This document shows, piece by piece, positions 21,848 to 33,330 of a stretch of 64,000 bases of DNA. Below the pieces are notes generated by a model. It ran no database searches. It saw nothing but the letters and a program-made list of their open reading frames with translations, and had not been told where the DNA came from. The DNA lies in contig JAIWNI010000006.1 in assembly GCA_025331435.1 (NCBI GenBank), forward strand, positions 485,316 through 549,315. Direction: 5' to 3'. The position numbers and the translations under genes were made by a program. Position 1 is the stretch's first letter. Each line of letters starts with the position of its first letter. The DNA is from Choanephora cucurbitarum. Lineage: Eukaryota > Mucoromycota > Mucoromycetes > Mucorales > Choanephoraceae.

Positions 21848-23247
21848 TCAAGCAGATGCTTTGGTCAAGTAGGGCGCAAAATCCTCTAGTGTAGCAGGAA
21901 CAGGTTCGTCTGCGCTTGCAATATTACACTGATGGAATACTCTTTGATCAGTGTCCTTTAGAGAGCCCACCACAGAATGAAGAACACCACGATTATGGAA
22001 AATAACAAAATCTCCATCTTTCCACTCATGAGCATATACATTTTCTGGGCTGATAGCAGGACGTTGAATTTTGTACAATAACTCTCTCACTTTTTCCAAA
22101 TCGTTCATTGGTTTTCCATCGATGATCAAATCCTGTACAGCAGCTGGATGAACTTGAAGATGAATCTTGCCTGTAACAGGATTTTTCCAGAGCTAGAAAA
22201 GTAAACAGTCAGAATAATCAGATATGAGGCGAAAGGCACTTTTTTTTTACCATAGGGTATGTTTTGATATCTTCTTCGTTGATTTCAGGAAGTTCTTCTT
22301 CTGAAAGTTCTTTGCCCTCAGAAACCATACCGAGACCAGTGGATCTAGCCTTCGCCTTAGACATCCACAGATAGGGATGAGGGGCATATTTGACTTGGGT
22401 TTTGAATGCAAGTTCTTTGAGTTCTTGAGGCAATATCTCGAACGCTTTTTGACCAGAAATGACTAAAAATAAAGGTCACATAAGAACCGGTTTCGCTACT
22501 CTACAATGAAAACGCTAATGAGGGAAACACTTACATGCAGTAGTACCAAGTTGAACTTCAAGTTCGTCACCAGTACCATCGTCATATCGAACAGTTTCAC
22601 GTCTAGGCTCCTAAAATTCGAAAGAAAATCAACAAGCTTTACTCCTTAAAAACCATAGTAGGAACCTTACAGGATTCTTGAGACCAAACAAAGTGGTCAC
22701 CTTAGGAGGGTTGAGTTTATATAGAGCAGCATCCATATGCCAGCGATAGAACCGTGTTTGACCAGCATCCATTTGTTCTTTAGTTAAACAATCCTTATGG
22801 AACACAGTATGGCTTGGGTGTGTTAGTTTTTTTTCATCAATACCGAAATGGTTTTTTACAACACCATGGCCTAGTAGCTGAACTTGAGGTACATCGGGTA
22901 GTGGCGAAATATCTCGGGCGATGACCGACTGATTGGCACGATGCATAGAACCATGGCCGTATAAATCAATATTTTGTGGATCAAAACGCTTTGTGAGATC
23001 GTATTGAGTTTGAGGCTGTACATGACCTTGGTTTCTGACACAAACAACCTGATAAGTGTACACTGCTTCAAATAATTTATCGAAGTCTTCGGCTAAAAAG
23101 GCCAAAAAAGGAGTCAATGGCTGCATGATACCTCTTAAAAGCGGACTTACGAGAGATGTTTTCTAAATCAAGGTCTTCGATAATGGCCCCAAAGTCAACA
23201 CCAGATTGCTTTTCTGTGGGAACAATAGGTTTTAAGGTGAAAGTCAT
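21848..23247 (-). CDS. xanA: Fe(II)/2-oxoglutarate-dependent xanthine dioxygenase
   Basis: Five exons (23247-23151, 23092-22671, 22610-22535, 22462-22251, 22192-21848) encode 383 residues. The product is close to Aspergillus XanA, which converts xanthine to uric acid without a molybdenum enzyme. Matching segments include DFGAIIEDLDLEN at the N-terminus, RFDPQNIDLYGHG, TRFYRWHMDAALY (the HxD iron ligands His and Asp), ETVRYDDGTGDELEV, YAPHPYLWMSKAKARSTGLG, RPAISPENVYAHEW and FHNRGVLHSVVGS (the distal iron-binding His, with the 2-oxoglutarate-binding Arg of QRVFHQCN nearby). The TfdA family usually has this length. Role: purine nitrogen use in the cytosol. A GATA factor of the nitrogen-regulator type is 5 kb away, but linkage need not mean regulation. 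Confidence 0.92.
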
Positions 23248-24734
23248 AATGTGCAATAGGCCAAAGGATGAAGTAGAGTAAAGAAGAAAGAAAAAACGAA
23301 AGGACCATTGCCTATTTATCTATTAATGCATTCGGGAGTTCAATTGATAAACACCACACGCTTAAACCAATCATGACAGTGTTGAAACAAAAAATACCCT
23401 CTATACCAGATAAAAGATATCATGGCCGGTTTTCATTTTTTCTCAGGATGGCAACTACGGTTTTGTTTTCTTTTTTTTTTCTGTTTGAGCTGCATAACTG
23501 TATTATGCACGGTATGATTTAGAAATTGGTTCCTTGCATTGGTCTCTGAAAGTAAATAAAAATACCCAAAAAAAAAGAAAAAAAAAAAAGAAAGACGTCG
23601 TATCTTTTAATCCTCAATATATACATATTGCGATAAGGAATACAGCAGAGATAAGATACAGTGTAACACAGACATATGTGTACCGTCACATTATCATAAT
23701 AAGTGTTCATACTCTGAATTGTTAATTAATATGAAATAATTCAGAAAGACTCTCGGTCTCAGTGCATACTATGATATGCGGGGTTTAAGTGTTGCATCTA
23801 GGTGACCCACGAAGGCATCATTATGCTCTTTGCAAAGGAACACAGAACAGCTTCTAGGTTTCATGTGTATGCTTCTTCTGCTCTGACCTACAGCTAGCAG
23901 CAGAAAGAAGCACGCCGCCAAGTTGGCAATCTCGATATACATGTTATTCTTTCGCAGCCTTGATGATTTCTGATCACTTGCATTAACCTCTTCTGTAGAT
24001 ATACGTAATTTTGCATATAACTAAATCCTTTTTACTTGACGAATGTTTTTGTTTGTTTTCCCCTTAAAAGGCAAAAATCCTATTGCATTTTCGGCTTTAA
24101 TAATGGTGCAACAAGATCAACGTACAACAGCTTTTATACAGCTTATTTCGAAGCCAATTTGAATTAGTTTAGGTGGGGTGTGAATCAACGATGATTGCGC
24201 TGTAGAGGCATTGATCCCATATGATCAGTGTAAGGAGCATTGTGGAACTAAAAACATCACTTCAATGAAATCTATCCCATTATTTACCTGAAGTCCCTGC
24301 TACAAAAATGCAAAGTCAATCAAATCAAAGCTATACATGCTCATAGCCATTGTCTGATACTAGGAAAAAAAATATAGAAATAAAGAGAAAAGCTAAGTCT
24401 AAACTTTATAATAACTGAATGTTCATGAATGCGCATTGCGCTTGACAGAGAAGAGATAATTGCTTGGATTGTAACTAGCCAGCATAAAAGAAAAATGCTC
24501 CGTAACTAAAACAGATCTATTTGAAAGTTCAAATGTAGCTTATTGAGTGCCTTAAAGATGTCTTAGCAACTATACAGTAATGCTTCATACCAAATGCCTA
24601 AGTCTATAATTCTCAAACCCCATTGTAGCCCAATTACAAGTTGAAACTATGACACATGCTCCGTATTCTGCAAACATTTACACATTTCCTCATTTCGTCT
24701 TTTCAAATCTTACCACGATAGAATGTTGACAATA
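23248..24734. other. Intergenic region 5' of xanthine dioxygenase
   Basis: No gene is supported. The first 250 bp are the promoter side of the dioxygenase gene. An A-rich tract occurs at 23565-23595. GATA-type hexamers occur but are expected by chance in AT-rich DNA. The rest has no coding signal. Confidence 0.4.
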
Positions 24735-25079
24735 GGGGGATTCGGTGCTCTACAAATCCGAGATACAATTTCTCATTTCAATTTGAGTTTTAATTTTGAC
24801 CAATAAATGGAATTGTACCATAAACCCTATATTTGTAGCACTTTTTTCCATTTCAAAAAATCAATCCTCATTTCAAATTCGGAGTGTAAACTTTTAACAA
24901 TTTTTATTGGCTTGAAATTCGTTTGAGTAGCCTGCTTTATTGTTGTGACAAGAGTTTGTACATAAAAAGTTTTAGGGGCACTCATTCTTCAAGAGATACA
25001 TTCGATTTGATTGGCCTATTTTTAAAACTCAAATTGAAATGAGAAATTGTATCTCGGATTTGTAGAGCACTGAACCCTT
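24735..25079. repeat. MITE-like element with long terminal inverted repeats
   Basis: The left arm (24735-24792) contains GTGCTCTACAAATCCGAG followed by ATACAATTTCTCATTTCAAT. The right arm (25021-25079) is its near-perfect inverse over about 50 bp. The element is about 345 bp, AT-rich and without coding capacity. Size and structure fit a miniature inverted-repeat transposable element. The superfamily is not clear because the flanking target duplication could not be decided. Confidence 0.75.
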
Positions 25080-28000
25080 AATTTTTACTTTTGAAGAACA
25101 ACAGCTAGTTGAAAGATTAACCCAGAAGTATCTTTTGTTTGCGAAATCTAAACTTTTGTTGTCTAACTTGCAAGGATTGGAAGTTTATGTAATCCGAAAG
25201 GAGCTGAGAAGCAAGGGTCTCATTTACTTGATGAGAAAATTAAATCAATCAATTGTTGTCATAAAAAATCATAGCTACAGGCGAAACTAAGCGAGAAAAG
25301 CAATGCTTGCTACTAAAGGTACCATCTTGTTTAGAGACCAGAAAATCTTCATCAGATCGGAAGAGTAAAAAAAAAAAAAGAAAGCGATAGTATTGGTTTG
25401 GCAATTTGAGGCACCTGAATACTTTGCGAACGAAGAACATTTTTTAGAGTAACTGTAGATAATGTTACAGGTGGTTGCTGATACTGGCTTTGTTCTGATC
25501 AAGCGTTTAATTTTAATTATAAAGATGTAAAAGACGAGACTCATCCTAGCAAAGTTCATAATCCGTGTATCGTGCTTTGACGGAAGGCTTACAAAGTTAA
25601 TGGAAGCATGGAGTGTTTAAAGCAGATGCTTTTTGAAATAGAAAAACAAGGAGTGATACTTTCAATTTAACTCTTATCGTCGTGGCTCACTCACGTGCAC
25701 ATTACTATCTCACTTGAATATACTCCTTTTTGTTCTCTTGAGGAGTCAGAAATTATGGAACAATCTGTTTTTAAAGATGTTAAATCTATAGTAATTTCCA
25801 GGATATCTTAATCCCAAAAGGAACATAAAATGTTGGATTTATTGTCCAAACAAACACATGCAAGCACTTGCGCCTGCAAGAAGAATAGTTCACTCTGTCT
25901 CAAGCCTTATTTTATCATTTCTGTTTCTTAATGTAGATAAGATACATTTTGAAGCTATTGTTCAAGAACACAACACTAGAAAACACTAAACTCTTAAAAA
26001 CAGTCTAAAGAAGTACACTATTTATTTGAAGACGACAACTTCTCATAAAATCATAAACAATATAGCTTCATTGATTCCTCAAGCATTTTGTGGCCGAGCT
26101 GTTATCAGTTTTCTGCTAGTTGAAGTCACTGTCCGAAAGTCTTTTGCTTACAGAGACCTCAAGGCTAATACTAAAGTTTCTTCAATCTGATATGGATACT
26201 TAATATGTTATTTACCCATACACCTGTTGCAGTTATCTGATTTATCTTATAAACAAGCCAATAAGGGCATGAGGAGCATGCTAGATAGGACTTACCCTGA
26301 TTATTAAGATAAACACGAGTCATTGATTTGACTTTTGAAAAGATCGAACAATACACTTATAGAGGCACTGATGGGTTTGCGTATGATTTACTTAGGAACA
26401 AGGTAATGAAATCAACTGCCTGGGAAATTCATATTGACATTTAGTCTGTTGACAAGATAATATGTATCCTGAAATTAACGCACGTGTTAGTCCCTTTACA
26501 TCCTGATTCAGAGGGCTATTTTGACCATGATTTGGCCGACCTTCATATTTACTATCCTGGCATTTTAAGCTATTTATGTTTATTCAATCTGCCTCGTGGT
26601 ATGCATATCCAGCTTCCAATGAAAGAAGGAGGATTATCACTGATTACAAAATACATATATGAATCAATAACTTAAAGAAGAAAGCAGTTTAATAGAAGGC
26701 ACTTTCAGTGTATCTATAAAACTACATGTTATTAAAGGGTCCGGCAACTAGACGAGAGAGAAAACTGATATCATACGATCCAAGCAATAAAGTGTACTCC
26801 GGGAACGAGAAAACCTGGTAAGCGAAAAGCAGAATCTATATTTATTATGGTGTTATGAATGAAATAAGCAAAGAAGAACCGGGTATTGCAAACCAAAGCC
26901 CTATGCTAAGCGGTTTTTTTTGAGTCAAATAACGTACCTACGGATAGAACATAATGCATTGGCTTGATATCTCTATAAAAATCAACATGATGCCTACACC
27001 ACTTGTCTAATTGTTTTGAAAGCTGGATGATTGATTCTATCTCTTCACTGCTAATAGTGTATGTGCTGAGAAGAGCCATCTAATTTCATGTATTTGCAAG
27101 ACTTCTATTGAGATTTCCTGTGATACATTACTGGCCTGCCAATTGCAAAAAAACATTCACACTTCCGTATGCGCCTAAGGGTACAATTGCATTTAGTCTT
27201 AGAGGTCAAATCCTAAACACAAATTTCAGTCTACTGAACAACCATTTTGAAACGACACGCTTTTCCAGTGATATAACTCATTCTATATCCACTCTACTAC
27301 CCAAAATAAGATTAATTACAGTTAGCAAAATACGTGGAGTGAACGAAGCTTTTTTCAGAATGATATGTAGATGTCTTATTATCATTCAATCGTTCATTCC
27401 GTTTCCAGGCATTATTTTGGTAACATTTAATGATATCAATCAGCTCAGTCCATTTTTGGGTTTACTTGCGTACAGTGAGAGATAGAAAAAAAGCATTTAT
27501 AAATTATCCAGTATGCTATCACATTGCTTTTTTCTTGCGCCTTGACTCAAAAAAAACTCAAATACTTCAAAGCTATCATTTGGTTCTTGTAATTGGTTGC
27601 TCAAAGTTTAACTTTAGGGTATGGATTGACTTTTGTTCCGTCCTGCATCCTTTCAAAACAACACTACATCATTAACTTTCCTAATCGAAAGTACTATAAT
27701 CAGCTCCTGACATTGCTTTCCTCTCAAAAAAAAAAGAAGAAAAACTTGCAATTTTTAGAGAACTAGGATTATCCTACTTTGACAATAAAAGTACCATTCT
27801 TCACTATATAACAATCAAAGCAAAACTATGTTTCAATCATCAAAGTCCTTACTACATACAGTGACAAAAACGCTTGAAGTGTCTTGTAAAATATCTCAAC
27901 ACACAATCTCTAATCATCTAAGCTCTAATAACAGTGTGTATCAAGATATTCCTAAGACACCTTAAGCACTTTTGCTTCCCGCATATCTAATTTGGCAATA

Positions 28001-28365
28001 GAAGACACAAAACCGGAGTTTTCAATCATGTTGTAGTGCCTGGTTTGTCTGAAAAGAACAAAATATCTCTTGAAAAGGAGTATAAAAAGGCTTTTTTGTT
28101 TTAGATCGATCAGGCGCTCTTTTGTTCTTTAATATGGAGTTTGTGCCCTATTCCAAGGGCCAAAATAATAAATAAGACAAAAGAAAGAGGGGATTTACTT
28201 TATTGTAACACATGCACCAGAAGCTTATTTTTTTCTGTCTTTGTCGTCATTATGGCCATCGCTTTCACCATCTAGAAATATATAAATATCAGATGTTTTT
28301 TGAACTTTTTTTTTCTTTCCTTTCCTTCTTTGTGCCCATCTTTTTCTCTTTTGTTTTGCCGCATA
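25080..28365. other. Gene-poor region with coding relics
   Basis: No intact gene is supported. Short frames at 26484-26675 and 27108-27485 may be coding debris. The rest is AT-rich with frequent stops in all frames. The last 250 bp upstream of 28366 are pyrimidine-rich and probably form the promoter and 5' UTR of the GATA-factor gene. Confidence 0.35.
27108..27485 (+). pseudogene. Possible decayed PIF1/Helitron-like helicase fragment
   Basis: A 125-codon plus-strand frame contains FFRMICRCLIIIQSFIPFPG followed directly by IILVTFNDINQLSPFLG. This resembles the motif II-III region of PIF1-type helicases (dkidrrLR...PFGGi..vl.GD..QLpPv), with the Gly-Asp replaced by Asn-Asp. The Walker A region is not present upstream. 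If the resemblance is real, this is a fragment of a Helitron or PIF1 relative. It may be chance. Confidence 0.3.
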
Positions 28366-29487
28366 ATGCAATATCAACACTCTTTTTTCTTACAACAATC
28401 AAATTGGGACAATCCTTCTTTCCTTGGCTTAATGAGTGCATCTGAAATTGGGTCGTCTCAACTTACAAATCACCGCTGTCACAAGTACGATCAACCTGGC
28501 TTATGTATTTCACAACCTCTATTGCTGAACACATCATCGCCCTTATCTGATGATATACAATCGATTGAACATCAAGTACGTTACCATGGCAATTTCCCTA
28601 TGAACATGCCCAAAGAGCCTTATGGACTTGCAAACCATACTACTTTTAATGAACAACAACTCTTGATTACATCTGGCTATACAACGAACGATTCAGTTGG
28701 ATTTACATATGATCATCTGGATTCAAATGTATCGCCTATGTCTCTGAGCCCAACTCATAGCCAGGACGCAACTTTATCTTACGAAGAAGAACATCGTGAT
28801 GTTGTATACAGCAGTATGCTTACAGACCCAGTATTTTCAACAGAAATGTTGGGATTAAATACTGAAGAACTATCTATGAAAAGAAACTCATCAGACGCTA
28901 CAACAGTTCATTATAACAGGAGAAAAAAAAAGATCGACAATAAACAAAAGAAGACACCAACAAAAAAGAAGAGATATACAAACACTGTTCATGATTCCCC
29001 TACAAAGGCTCATGCATCTAGTGGTAGCATCCAGTGCACAAACTGTTTAACAGAAAACACACCGCTGTGGCGAAGAAATCCCCAAGGGCAGCCCCTATGC
29101 AATGCCTGTGGTCTATTTCTGAAATTACATGGCACAGTCCGTCCTCTCAGTCTAAAGACAGACATCATCAAAAAGAGAAACAGATCAGGGCCACCCAAAG
29201 ACATGGAAAACAAGCTTACGGCTCATCAACGCCATTCGAAGAAAACAATTAGATATCCAAAGCATGATACAGAATCTATTGGATCCTCCTCTTCGTCTGA
29301 TATGCTTGATAGTGATTTTCATTCTACCTCGAATGGCTGTTCTATATTTCCATACAAAAGCCACGAACTGGCAGCCAACAGCTTCCTAACTGATTATCAC
29401 GGAGGTTCAGCTTTAACAGATGCATTAGGCAGAGCAGCATTTGATGACCATTGCCGAACACCACTCAATATTTTTTTCTTGAATTGA
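28366..29487 (+). CDS. GATA zinc-finger transcription factor (AreA/NIT2-like)
   Basis: Intronless, 373 residues from the ATG at 28366. A single GATA finger lies at residues 224-248: CTNC, a 17-residue loop with [13 protein letters not shown], then CNACG, followed by [23 protein letters not shown]. The 17-residue loop and this basic tail are those of fungal AreA/NIT2/Gln3-type nitrogen regulators. A Lys/Arg-rich stretch at about 186-206 may be a nuclear signal. The rest is Ser/Thr/Gln-rich and low in structure. AreA proteins are usually much longer, so this is a shorter GATA factor of that class. Which process it controls (nitrogen, light or iron) is not decided by sequence. Confidence 0.85.
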   Translation: MQYQHSFFLQQSNWDNPSFLGLMSASEIGSSQLTNHRCHKYDQPGLCISQPLLLNTSSPLSDDIQSIEHQVRYHGNFPMNMPKEPYGLANHTTFNEQQLLITSGYTTNDSVGFTYDHLDSNVSPMSLSPTHSQDATLSYEEEHRDVVYSSMLTDPVFSTEMLGLNTEELSMKRNSSDATTVHYNRRKKKIDNKQKKTPTKKKRYTNTVHDSPTKAHASSGSIQCTNCLTENTPLWRRNPQGQPLCNACGLFLKLHGTVRPLSLKTDIIKKRNRSGPPKDMENKLTAHQRHSKKTIRYPKHDTESIGSSSSSDMLDSDFHSTSNGCSIFPYKSHELAANSFLTDYHGGSALTDALGRAAFDDHCRTPLNIFFLN

Positions 29488-29815
29488 CCACTTATCTCTC
29501 TCTCTTTTTTTTTTTCTTTTGTACAGTATCATACCTTTAGATAAGGTCATCTCTATAGCCTCTATTATATTAATCGCCATCTTCCTATTACCCTTTAAAC
29601 CTATGCATAATACTCTCTCTCTCTTTTTTCGAATAGTTGATTATTAATTTGACTGTCATTACTTATGAATCTCACAAGGTATAAATAATTAAACACAAAT
29701 AAACAAAAATGCACAAATCGCCATATGCACACTGAATTGTGAAAAAGCGAAAGGACTCCTACATATTTCCTTCCGTCTCCCTCCTTCTTTCTCTTTGACT
29801 CATTAGCATTTTATT
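29488..29815. other. Convergent 3' region between GATA factor and chitinase
   Basis: 328 bp of T/C-rich sequence between two stop codons, probably the 3' UTRs of both genes. No gene is seen. Confidence 0.4.
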
Positions 29816-32147
29816 CTATGGGTATCCGCAATAAACAATAGGTGGACTTAAAGTTGAATCTTCTCTACAGACAGTTCCGTTACTACATCGTCGAATTACC
29901 CAACGACCCAGACTGCATTGAGCAAATGACTGGTTATCACTACACATAATTCTATTTTGTTTATCGCATGGCTGGCCTGCGATAGGTAATTCAGGCGATG
30001 GACTTGTGGTAACACGAGCCTCTGGTGGTATTGTTGCACTATCATAGACTGTTGTTGATAATGACGATAACAATGGGGTATATGTTGTCATCTGGTCATC
30101 TGTAATCACACTTTGAACAATTTAGACTTTAGCAAATCGAGCTTTTAATGGATCTCTTATATGCCTATTTACCTTTCATATGGTTGATCAAGAAGTACGG
30201 AGACCACCAGTTGTGTAGAAGTGGTGGTCACATTCCTTTTTAATGTGAGGGTCCGCATAGAGTGAGAGAGAGAGCTAGTGATAGTGCTCGATAAGACAGA
30301 ATCAGCAGAGGAGATGGATGAGGAGGATTGCAGCGGCAGTGATGAAGATGAACTCAAAGTTTCTGTACTAGATCTCATTGTAGTTGAAGTTTTCGTCTGG
30401 ATAGTAATTGGGGCAAGTTCCACTGGCCCATAGGTATTATTGTTTCTATATTAAAATTAAACACTGTCTCTCCTTTCTTTTTCAGGCGTGCAGGCCCTTT
30501 TGTTTCTTACCCTTTAATTAATCTGGCTATACCAGATGCATAATTTGGTAATACATCACCAGTATTTGCATATGCTTGAGATATATCCCAAACCATCAGG
30601 CCACCAAAAAAACTAGAGGATTTTAATGGAGTTATCTTACTGACAAGCTCAGTAAAAGGCACATATCCTCTACCAGCTGCAGTAGGGCTTCCAGGAATGC
30701 CGATAAATAAGCGTACATTCTTGTTCAGAGACTTTGTTTTTGCCCAACTATCCCAGACCTGATAATTGAACCCGTTGTCGCTGATGACATTGCAATACTT
30801 TTTTTTTTTCAATACAAGGCAAAGAAGACCATGTTGTATGAGTGGAGATAAAAGAGGGGAATAGAAGTTTTAGTATCTGAGCCAAGGATATATCGAGTAT
30901 ACATACATTGTTATAAAATTGGATCCTAAAAATGAACTGTGCATTTAATGGTACGACAGAGTAACACAAATGCGCAAAAAAGCTTACATGACAAAATCTA
31001 TCCAAGTGTTGTCTAATACATCCCCTACATAATAATCAGGGAAAGGGCATTGAGGAGCAGCCGCTATGTAATATGTCTTTGAACGATCCATTTCTAATGC
31101 AAGCAGTGTGGTCAGATTAGTCATGTATTGTTTATCATGTCATTACCATAATTTTGGCGCATTTTGTTGACAAATGCAGTATATCCCACTTTTGCTCCAT
31201 TCTCAATGTCTAAATCAAACCCATCAGCAATAGCTGTTCCAAAAGGACGAACTTTGTTTGACTTTCCACCACCAAACACATCCCACAATTCATCTGCAAG
31301 ATCTTCTCCTTCTTTTGCTGATTCTAACCCATACGTAGGCGTTGCCCCTCCCATCGATATCAAGATCTTTTTGTTTTTACTTTGACAATACTTGATATCT
31401 TGGGAGTTGAATTGTATTTAGTCTTTGGTTCAGGAGAGACTCTTTTTCACTGCCTTTTCTTTTATGCATAACCCTACCCTCTTCCACTTCTGGACAATCT
31501 AGAAGCTGTGTACCTGATATTGAAGGGATTCATTCAGTACATATATTAAATATACACAAATGTTTTCTCCTTTCGCAAAAGGATTCCATCTTTTTTTTTT
31601 TTTGGAAAAGAAACAGAGTAGCATTTACCAGCAATCATGCCCTTGCAGTTTCCACTAGCATTAGATATATCAAACGACGTTGATCTTTGTTGACCTTTTA
31701 GGGGAGTCGCATGCAAGTTTATGAGTAAATCTATACATTTTCTTGTTTATTGATTCTTTCTCAAAAGCTTTACCGAATTGATGAAGAAAAGAAATAACAA
31801 GTATGTCCTTCTCGTCGTCATCACAATAGAACGACAATCTCTACCAATTTTTTTCTATAGATCAATTACATGCTACATGTCATTCTAAACAATACCTTTT
31901 GCCAAACTGATTTATTGGAGTCAACCCCAGCAGAGTTTTGTCCCCTATTCAATTCAATTCAATTCAATTTGGAGTATGATTCTTCCTCTGTTGCTTCTTT
32001 GCATCAAATGAGAAAAGGGAGGGGGGGTGGCCAGAAGAGCGACTTTCCTTACCAGTAATAAATTACATTTGAATTTGAAGTTGCATTAAATTCACATAAT
32101 ACTGTTTGTGTAACAGTCAACAATGGAAATAGCAATGCGAATAGCAT
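29816..32147 (-). CDS. GH18 class III chitinase with CBM19-like chitin-binding tail
   Basis: Eleven exons (32147-32053, 31944-31896, 31840-31774, 31694-31629, 31513-31478, 31398-31147, 31093-30988, 30925-30907, 30797-30511, 30445-30173, 30110-29816) encode 514 residues. A signal peptide (MLFALLFPLLTVTQTVLC) is followed by YYWGQNSAG, the typical first strand of fungal class III chitinases, then ISMGGATPTYG and the catalytic DGFDLDIE with Glu at about residue 170. IDFVMIQFYNN and GGLMVWDISQA follow at the later barrel strands. A Ser/Thr-rich linker (about residues 330-415) leads to a Cys-rich domain of about 50 residues (QSFAQCSLGRWVIRRCSNGTVC) resembling CBM19. It cleaves chitin outside the cell, probably for wall remodelling. 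The intron density is high, with an exon of only 19 nt. Confidence 0.9.
31946..31970. repeat. AATTC tandem repeat at the 3' end of chitinase intron 1
   Basis: About four and a half copies of AATTC lie immediately next to the acceptor at 31945. On the coding strand it reads GAATT repeats ending in AATAG. Confidence 0.7.
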
Positions 32148-32304
32148 GATCTTTAAAAGAAAAAAGAACATAACACACATCATCTCAATTTAATTAAATA
32201 CCATAAAGAAAAAAAAAATCCCGAGCATTCCTCATTTGAAAAAATGAATATTTCGTAAACACCATTGAGGTAAATTTTATTGATTAAGCATAAACAAAAG
32301 AAAT

Positions 32305-33118
32305 TTAAGCTTGTTCAGTCTTACGGGGGGCACGGGGACCACGGTTGTTACGGGGAGTAAAGGCAGCAACGGGAGCAGCAACCTTGACACCGGGGAGGTT
32401 ATCGAAGTTGATAGCCTTAAGCAAAGCCTAAAGTAATAAAAGTGATTAGGTTCATGTGTTGTGTGAGATCTTGACACCTTCAAAAAACAATTGCATTTTT
32501 TGAAACAAGCTGGCCATCGAAAGATCTCTCCACTGACACACGAACTTTTCTGCATCAAGCAAAAAAATCCGAGCGACCATACAAAAAATAGCTGTCTTTC
32601 GAAGGTGTATCATAATCTAAAAGAGATAGCTTACCTCAGTTTCAGGGTCGATTTCGACGTTGGAGGTATCCAAGGCAGAGAATTCGGGAACGAAGTTGTC
32701 ACGACGTTCACGTTCTTCTTCTTGCAACTTGAAGGAGATACCACGGACGGGACCACGAGAGATACGCTTCATCAAGTGGGTGGTGAAACCAGCGATCTTG
32801 TTACGGAGACGCTTGGATTGGATGATAGAAACTTCGTCAAGGATCTTCTTGTTGACTTGGAAGTCAAGGGTGAGACGAGGGTAGTACTTTTCGATAACGA
32901 CACGAGAAGCCTTCTTGACAGTCTTAGTTCTAACGCGACCCTAGATTGTAGAAATGGAGTTTAGTAAAAGTGGTTGTGAAGTGGAGCCAATTCCATTCAT
33001 CCATCAGTCGCATGAAAAAGAGTATACTCGATATAAGCATAAACAGTATGGATGGATGGATAAATAGATGGATGGATGGATGGATGGCTCTTGTTTGTAT
33101 GGATAGATAGCTTACCAT
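32305..33118 (-). CDS. RPS17: 40S ribosomal protein eS17
   Basis: Three exons: the ATG alone (33118-33116), 32940-32635 and 32427-32305, giving 143 residues. Introns are 175 and 207 nt, longer than elsewhere in the window, as is common for ribosomal protein genes. The product has the eS17 core: [57 protein letters not shown] and [11 protein letters not shown], all close to yeast and human eS17. The first exon ends directly after the start codon, so the second codon (Gly) begins exon 2. It acts in the small ribosomal subunit. The poly-pyrimidine tract just upstream of the ATG is typical of such genes. Confidence 0.95.
33047..33087. repeat. GATG/ATGG tetranucleotide microsatellite in RPS17 intron 1
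   Basis: About ten imperfect copies of ATGG, interrupted once by ATAAATAG, lie within the intron next to the single-codon first exon. Length polymorphism would not touch coding sequence. Confidence 0.85.
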
Positions 33119-33330
33119 TTTAAATAATGTAAAAGTAAGAGGAAGAATCTCAAATTGTAAGCTCTCTGATTAGCTTTTATTATCCGGAATCATAAAAGCC
33201 ACTTTTCGGTCATTGAAATTTCTTTTTTTGGAAAACTGTCAATTTTTTTTTTCTTTTTTTTTAATTGAACTATGGAATAACAACAGTTTTATATATATAT
33301 ATAGAAAAAGCATAAAATAAAATATCAAAT

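Noticed and set aside
32491..32964. 157-codon plus-strand frame
   Set aside because: It is the antisense of eS17 exon 2 and intron 2.
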